From an uncultured Erysipelotrichaceae bacterium (GTDB lineage: Bacteria > Bacillota_I > Bacilli_A > RFN20 > CAG-826): a DNA stretch of 14,156 nt. The stretch is taken from the NCBI GenBank assembly GCA_946612405.1, contig CAMOEQ010000014.1, positions 1 to 14,156 on the forward strand. The letters run 5' to 3'. How positions within the stretch are numbered: position 1 is the first letter of the stretch; every line of letters begins with the position of its first letter. Shown here piece after piece: positions 12,772 to 14,156 of the stretch. The position numbers and the translations under genes were made by a program. The notes below the pieces were generated by a model. The model did not search any database. It was given only the letters and a program-made list of their open reading frames with translations, and was not told the DNA's origin.

Positions 12772-14155
12772 ATTTCTTCTTAGATTTCATCTGTTTCTTG
12801 GCGCCTTTTTTGACGGCTTTAAGAACTTTCTTTTTATTTCGTTTACTTAATGAAATAAAGATGATGATTAAAATGATAATTATTACAACAGAAATACCTG
12901 CAACAATTCCAATCATTTTCCAATCGATTTGATTATTTGTTCCTGGATCAGATGGAGTAACAGGAGTTGAACTTTCAGAAATTTTATCGCTTGTAGGATT
13001 AGCTACTCCAGCTGGTGTTGTATTGTGATTAGTTAATTTACGACCATTATATGTAACTGTTCCCCAAATATAATCAACCCAATCTGGGAAATCGATAAAT
13101 GGATTACGATTATTAGTGAAATTTCGATATAAAAGATTGTTACGATGTATTTCAAATTCATCAACAGGATCGAGATGATGCCAATTAAGTAAATCGGTCA
13201 TAATTCCCATCTTACCAGTAAGTGTTTTAGTAGAAGAATATCCCGATAAAACTTCATTAGATTGAACAAGTTCAAGATTAGGATTATCTGAATTAATTGC
13301 TGGATCATTTCCTGCTAAATCGTTATAACGAGCAACCATATAGAAAATTGCTCTAGCAATATCGCCTTTATCACTATCTTGTGGTTCGAATACTTTTTCA
13401 GTAGATAATGTTGTTCCAAGTGTTAAAGAAGTTCCAACATAATTATTTTTAGCATATGACCATTTACCCGCTTTAGCGGTATTAACGTCATCAACATAAC
13501 CATACATTTGATCATTATGAAGTGAAGAGTTAACATCGCTATCACCTGGCCATAAATGCATTGGGTCTCCACGTGCACCTTCAGCACCTTTATCTTCAAA
13601 GCCTTGTGATTTAGCCCAGATATGTTCTCTATCTATGCCCCATTCTTTATTGCTTCCATGACTTGTAGTAGTTGTATCTTCTAAAGCCCAGGCATGTAAT
13701 TTATTTTCGACATTACGGTCAAAATATAAAGCATGTAAATATGGATTTGTTCCTGGATTAGATGCACTACTTCCATATTTATAACCAGTAATAGTGTTTG
13801 TTGAGGCATTATATCCTTCAATATCTTTAGCAGGAGATTTAACCCAATCTCGATCGGTGATTTCATACATTTTCCAAATAGCATCACCTAAAGAAGAATC
13901 ATAACCATAAGAGATTTGATTATTCTTTAGAATAGGTTTAAGGTTCTTAAGCAAATTATTGCCTTGTCTTTCATCGTTAGAAAGAGAGTTAAGATCTTTA
14001 TAATATTCCCTAATTTCAGATTCACTACAATCGTTTAAATTAATTTCAGTAGGAAGAGCACCTGCAGCATTAACGCTTTTAACTTCGCAAGGCAAAAACG
14101 CTAAAGAAGTTAAAGCTACTGCAGAAATTAATAATGGGGCAAAAATCTTTTTCAT
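12770..14155 (-). CDS. Secreted endonuclease I family nuclease with C-terminal membrane anchor
   Basis: A 461-residue exported nuclease of the endonuclease I (EndA/NucM/BsnI) His-Me finger family. A signal peptide (about 1-31: MKK, hydrophobic core, 'SVNAAGA') is followed by the nuclease domain (about 85-375). Family motifs are 'GIDREHIWAKS' (173-183; general-base H178 and metal-side E177), 'GDPMHLWPGDSDVNS' (196-210; N209 a likely metal ligand), 'KGDIARAIFYMVARY' (263-277), 'LLNWHHLDPVDEFE' (322-335) and 'NRNPFIDFPD' (349-358). A Ser/Thr/Pro/Asn-rich linker (about 377-410) leads to one membrane helix (413-436) and a very basic tail (437-461, rich in Lys) that should lie inside the cell. It likely cuts extracellular DNA or RNA at the surface, feeding nucleotide uptake. 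The start lies one base from the window edge, so its promoter is not visible. Confidence 0.92.
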   Translation of the reverse strand: MKKIFAPLLISAVALTSLAFLPCEVKSVNAAGALPTEINLNDCSESEIREYYKDLNSLSNDERQGNNLLKNLKPILKNNQISYGYDSSLGDAIWKMYEITDRDWVKSPAKDIEGYNASTNTITGYKYGSSASNPGTNPYLHALYFDRNVENKLHAWALEDTTTTSHGSNKEWGIDREHIWAKSQGFEDKGAEGARGDPMHLWPGDSDVNSSLHNDQMYGYVDDVNTAKAGKWSYAKNNYVGTSLTLGTTLSTEKVFEPQDSDKGDIARAIFYMVARYNDLAGNDPAINSDNPNLELVQSNEVLSGYSSTKTLTGKMGIMTDLLNWHHLDPVDEFEIHRNNLLYRNFTNNRNPFIDFPDWVDYIWGTVTYNGRKLTNHNTTPAGVANPTSDKISESSTPVTPSDPGTNNQIDWKMIGIVAGISVVIIIILIIIFISLSKRNKKKVLKAVKKGAKKQMKSKKK

Positions 14156-14156
14156 A

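Overview
The window reads as chromosomal DNA of a low-GC Bacillota/Mollicutes-related bacterium, most like the uncultured RF39, Erysipelotrichia or Acholeplasma-type gut lineages. The evidence is strong A/T bias, short spacers, a eukaryote/archaea-like ProRS, a Gram-positive type peptide deformylase, RNase J, YlbF and Spx. Tryptophan is encoded by TGG in the intact genes and no conserved gene is interrupted by TGA, so the standard bacterial code fits. The species assignment is inference only. I see no insertion sequence, phage gene or CRISPR array.

Layout. 1-2261 (minus): a membrane-tethered protein with PAS-like, GGDEF-like and EAL-like parts, all catalytically degenerate, is followed 11 nt later by proS, which runs off the left edge. 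2396-2561 (plus): promoter, tRNA-Ser(CGA) and a strong terminator. 2603-4170 (minus): a YitT-family membrane protein and a VanZ-like protein, overlapping by one base. 4231-5142 (plus): a single-gene unit for a membrane-anchored thioredoxin-fold protein with a CENC motif. 5162-6527 (minus): the ylbF-rsmD-coaD operon, which lacks the ylbG found in Bacillus subtilis. 6559-9447 (plus): def, rnj (RNase J) and maf. 9444-9833 (minus): a membrane-anchored EIIB-like domain without its phosphorylatable cysteine. 9862-10437 (plus): a CYTH-domain protein. 10434-10841 (minus): spx, with an extra C-terminal CxxC. 10889-12738 (plus): trpS and a Cof-type HAD phosphatase. 12770-14155 (minus): a secreted, C-terminally membrane-anchored endonuclease I family protein.

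Most genes are housekeeping: tRNA charging (proS, trpS, tRNA-Ser), protein maturation (def), RNA processing (rnj, ylbF), rRNA methylation (rsmD), CoA synthesis (coaD) and house-cleaning hydrolases (maf, HAD, CYTH). Thiol-redox functions appear twice (Spx and the CENC protein). The surface nuclease fits an organism that scavenges nucleotides.

The most notable signals are not in the gene list. (1) Promoter -10 boxes lie 6-12 nt from the start codon of six genes (EAL-like, ylbF, def, EIIB-like, CYTH, spx), which predicts leaderless mRNAs. Genes with a real 5' leader (trpS, the CENC protein) carry clear Shine-Dalgarno sequences instead. (2) Three same-strand pairs are joined by a one-base TAATG overlap without a good SD, and two convergent pairs overlap by the same four bases, TTAA; one of these overlaps lies inside a terminator hairpin. 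(3) Two unrelated signalling folds (GGDEF/EAL and PTS EIIB) are kept as membrane-tethered proteins that have lost their catalytic residues. (4) The divergent intergenic regions contain inverted repeats that overlap promoter elements.
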